Shown here piece by piece: positions 21,663 through 24,088 of a stretch of 24,088 nucleotides of DNA. Both the position numbers and the translations under genes were made by a program. Origin of the DNA: Hungatella sp. UBA4396 (GTDB lineage: Bacteria > Bacillota > Clostridia > Lachnospirales > Lachnospiraceae); the NCBI GenBank assembly GCA_002389905.1, contig DGRE01000046.1:1-24088 (forward strand), in the 5' to 3' direction. Each line of letters begins with the position of its first letter. Position 1 is the stretch's first letter. The notes beneath the pieces are model-generated. The model worked only from the letters and a program-made list of their open reading frames with translations, searched no databases and was not told the DNA's origin.

Positions 21663-24053
21663 TCAGCCACCAAAAGCGCCCTGCAACCAGCTGCTTTGGG
21701 AATTCATCTGAGAAATTACCGTCTCCAGGGAAGTAAACTGCTTTACATATCGATCTGTCTCCACCTGAAGCTGAGCCTGAAGGCGTTCCACAAACTTGTC
21801 AACTTCATCCATAGACTTTTTAAGAGCATTGGAAAGAATACTGGTGGGGGCATAAGTAGATCCAGCCTTTTCAATCAAGCTTCCCTTTATTGCACCTGTT
21901 GTAGAGGCATATTGGTTGGTAACTGCCGTCAGTCGGCCTGCAAGTCCTTCACGGGTGCCAGTACCAGTATCCGCTTTTCTGGTAAACAACTCCTGTATCT
22001 TATCTTCAGAAGTTTCAAGACCTGCCCTAAACTTGGTCTCATCAAATACCAAGGCTCCATTATCTGAATAACTTGTACTTTTGGTAATTCCAATGGAAGT
22101 CAAAAGTGCTGCGTCCGCACCATCTACCTGGAATACAGAACGGAGACTGTCAGATAAGCTTCTTAAAATAGAGTCACCAAATAACATTCCTGTCTTAGCC
22201 TCTTTTTCCCACTTTTCAATCTGACTCTCACTCATATCCTCTTTCTGTTCATCCGTCAAAGGCTCGTACTTCCGATTTGGCTTAGTGGTAAGCTCATCGT
22301 TAACCAGCTTCACTATCTCATTGTAATCCTTTATCATATCAGAAACCGCTTTTACAATCTTATCAGAATCTGTTTGAGCATTAAAGGTGACAGCATCGGC
22401 TGAATTATATGTCACCGTATCATCGACATAAGTTCCAAATGTTCCATTTACAGTAACTGCCAAGCCATCTAAATTGAAGGTATTGCTCCCTCTTTCTATA
22501 TTGATAGGGTCTGCGTATTCTCCGTATTTTACGCTGATGATGGCATCCTGCCCTTTTTTAATTTTTTCTTTATCAATGCCAAATAATTCTGCACCTACAT
22601 CATTAATCTCAAAATTTCCAGAACCCCCTTCTTGTTTTGATACAATAGAAAAACGGTCTGCAGTTTTCATATAGGTTATAGTGACACCAGCGTCAGATTC
22701 ATTGATTTTCTTAATAATATCACTCAATGTGCTGGTTTCATCAATTTCTAATTCATATTCATTAATTTTGATAGTTGTTCCAGATGCTATTGTATTGACT
22801 AAGCCAGCTTCTCCAATTACTGCACCCATATTCAGGCGATTAGAGGTTCCAGCTTCTACAGACAAAGCACCGTTCTTTCCGATTACACCTGCGTCAGCAG
22901 AGGCAATAGATAAGTCAGAGGAGGAATCAGTAGTTTTAAATACCAATTTTTTATCATCATCGATTCCCTCTACGATTACCTCTATTCTCCCTGTTCCAAA
23001 CTCTTTATTCAGCTTCTTCTGGATATCAACTGCCATAGTTCCTAATTTATCATCGACCGTTCCATCATAGGCCAACTTTATAGACTTTGTAACACCATTG
23101 TAAGTGAAACTCATGCTTTTTTCGTTAATTATATCCGCAAAGCTTGCACTGCTGTAGAGTTTTTGATCATTAATATCCAAATCCTTAATTCCATCTTCAT
23201 TAATTACCCCATAATCTGATTTATCATCTTTCAGCTTTTCAATGCCTTCATCATCTATACCAAGTGCATTTAATGCCTGTTTACTTCCTCCTACAAGCCT
23301 GATTCCATTAGCAGTTCCTTCCCCTACAGCATTAAAATTTAATTTATAGTCAGGTTTAACTTCGCCATCAATTGAGGAAACTACTGAGGTCTTACCTCCG
23401 GGAACTGTTTCTGTAACACTTGCCTGAACATATGCTGAAAGCTTCTCGTTTCCTACAGAAACTCTGGCCAAAGCCTCATTAAGGGCTTTCTCAACGCCCT
23501 CTCCGGTGGAATAGTCACCGCTTCCCATTCGAACATTAAAGGTTTTATTTCCTAGTTGGAAGGTCAATGTCTGTCCTTCTAAATTGTTTACTGCCCGATC
23601 ACTAAAATCAATAGGACCTGTTTCCAATCTCTGATTGCTAACATTATTGGTTGAAACCGCAGAAGCCGTAGTTGCCAGCTGTTTTACCCCTACAACAGAC
23701 ACCGCACTGGAGGTAGTAGGGCTCCCTGTTACACTGATATATTTGCTGTTAGCTCCCACTGCCGTAACACTGCTTTTTGCCCAGAAGGTCGAACTGGAAA
23801 TGTTGGTTGCAGGGCTTGTATAAGAAGTGTATTTTTTTGAAAACTCAATCAGCTTGGAACTGATGGAACGGTAAGCATCCTGCTTCCACAAAAGAGTCTG
23901 TTTACTCTTTTGCTGCTTTGCTATTTTTGCCCTAGTTGCGGCTGTCATTCCTTCAATCAGGCTGTCTCTATCAAGGCCGCTGGCAAGGCCGCCAAAACCT
24001 TGAATGGAAGAGGAATAACTGCTGTTAGTCACACTATTATATACTGATGCCAT
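21663..24053 (-). CDS. fliD: Flagellar filament cap protein FliD (HAP2), extended form
   Basis: This 796-residue protein forms the cap that folds flagellin at the filament tip. The N-terminal signature is IQGFGGLASGLDRDSLIEGMT (about 18-38), followed by a coiled-coil LLWKQDAYRSISSKL. The C-terminal coiled region ends with RLQAQLQVETDRYVKQFTSLETVISQMNSQSSWL. Typical FliD is about 450-550 residues; the extra length is in the centre (about 150-520), which holds several beta-rich flagellin-like blocks, including a flagellin_IN-type segment (TLSDIIKKINESDAGVTITYMKTADRFSI). AAAGGAG eight nt before ATG sets the start. The promoter lies at or beyond the right edge. Confidence 0.95.
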   Translation of the reverse strand: MASVYNSVTNSSYSSSIQGFGGLASGLDRDSLIEGMTAATRAKIAKQQKSKQTLLWKQDAYRSISSKLIEFSKKYTSYTSPATNISSSTFWAKSSVTAVGANSKYISVTGSPTTSSAVSVVGVKQLATTASAVSTNNVSNQRLETGPIDFSDRAVNNLEGQTLTFQLGNKTFNVRMGSGDYSTGEGVEKALNEALARVSVGNEKLSAYVQASVTETVPGGKTSVVSSIDGEVKPDYKLNFNAVGEGTANGIRLVGGSKQALNALGIDDEGIEKLKDDKSDYGVINEDGIKDLDINDQKLYSSASFADIINEKSMSFTYNGVTKSIKLAYDGTVDDKLGTMAVDIQKKLNKEFGTGRIEVIVEGIDDDKKLVFKTTDSSSDLSIASADAGVIGKNGALSVEAGTSNRLNMGAVIGEAGLVNTIASGTTIKINEYELEIDETSTLSDIIKKINESDAGVTITYMKTADRFSIVSKQEGGSGNFEINDVGAELFGIDKEKIKKGQDAIISVKYGEYADPINIERGSNTFNLDGLAVTVNGTFGTYVDDTVTYNSADAVTFNAQTDSDKIVKAVSDMIKDYNEIVKLVNDELTTKPNRKYEPLTDEQKEDMSESQIEKWEKEAKTGMLFGDSILRSLSDSLRSVFQVDGADAALLTSIGITKSTSYSDNGALVFDETKFRAGLETSEDKIQELFTRKADTGTGTREGLAGRLTAVTNQYASTTGAIKGSLIEKAGSTYAPTSILSNALKKSMDEVDKFVERLQAQLQVETDRYVKQFTSLETVISQMNSQSSWLQGAFGG

Positions 24054-24088
24054 ATTAAAACTCCTTTCTACTACAATATATTTATGGT

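Overview
This window is a motility and chemotaxis region from a moderately low-GC Gram-positive bacterium. The most likely source is a Lachnospiraceae-type clostridium. The evidence is strong AGGAGG ribosome-binding sites, occasional TTG starts, the FliW-CsrA pair, FlgM-FlgN-FlgK-FlgL in one operon, and secreted proteins with Trp/Tyr-rich choline-binding-type wall repeats. No flagellin gene, basal-body gene, chemoreceptor, IS element, CRISPR array, rRNA or tRNA lies inside the window.

Left edge (1-662): two near-consensus sigma-A promoters on the minus strand lead into a boxB-like hairpin and a boxA-like element. This looks like the start of an rRNA operon leader whose genes lie off the left edge. 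In the other direction, after a non-coding stretch with a sigma-28-like promoter, come a FapA (DUF342) protein and a CheY-like response regulator (663-2788). They end at a 24-bp perfect inverted repeat that can serve as a two-way terminator.

Minus-strand block (2856-8668): transcription runs leftward from a FliK-like protein, through a stand-alone FlhB C-terminal domain protein and a PilZ protein. Behind a separate sigma-A-like promoter follow two paralogous secreted wall-binding proteins and a lytic transglycosylase. The block links c-di-GMP sensing, flagellar export accessories and wall remodelling.

Plus-strand block (8794-18646): cheA-cheW-cheR, a 22-bp hairpin, cheB, then flgM-flgN-flgK-flgL-(DUF6470)-fliW-csrA. 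It supplies the chemotaxis kinase, its scaffold and receptor-modification enzymes, the anti-sigma-28 factor, the hook-filament junction proteins and their chaperone, and the FliW/CsrA post-transcriptional switch for flagellin. The csrA end is convergent with a minus-strand gene, and one hairpin built from the last codons of both can terminate both.

Right block (18649-24088): a divergent pair consists of a degenerate nucleotidyltransferase-fold-like protein (minus) and an exported C39-like peptidase (plus). Two sigma-28-like promoters sit back to back between them with overlapping -35 elements. Then come leftward fliD-fliS and a small FliT/FlgN-like chaperone.

The best candidates for undescribed biology are this divergent pair, the double wall-binding-protein/transglycosylase operon, and the hairpins in the cheR-cheB gap and at the csrA end. 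I did not see a complete novel system such as a defence island or a biosynthetic cluster.
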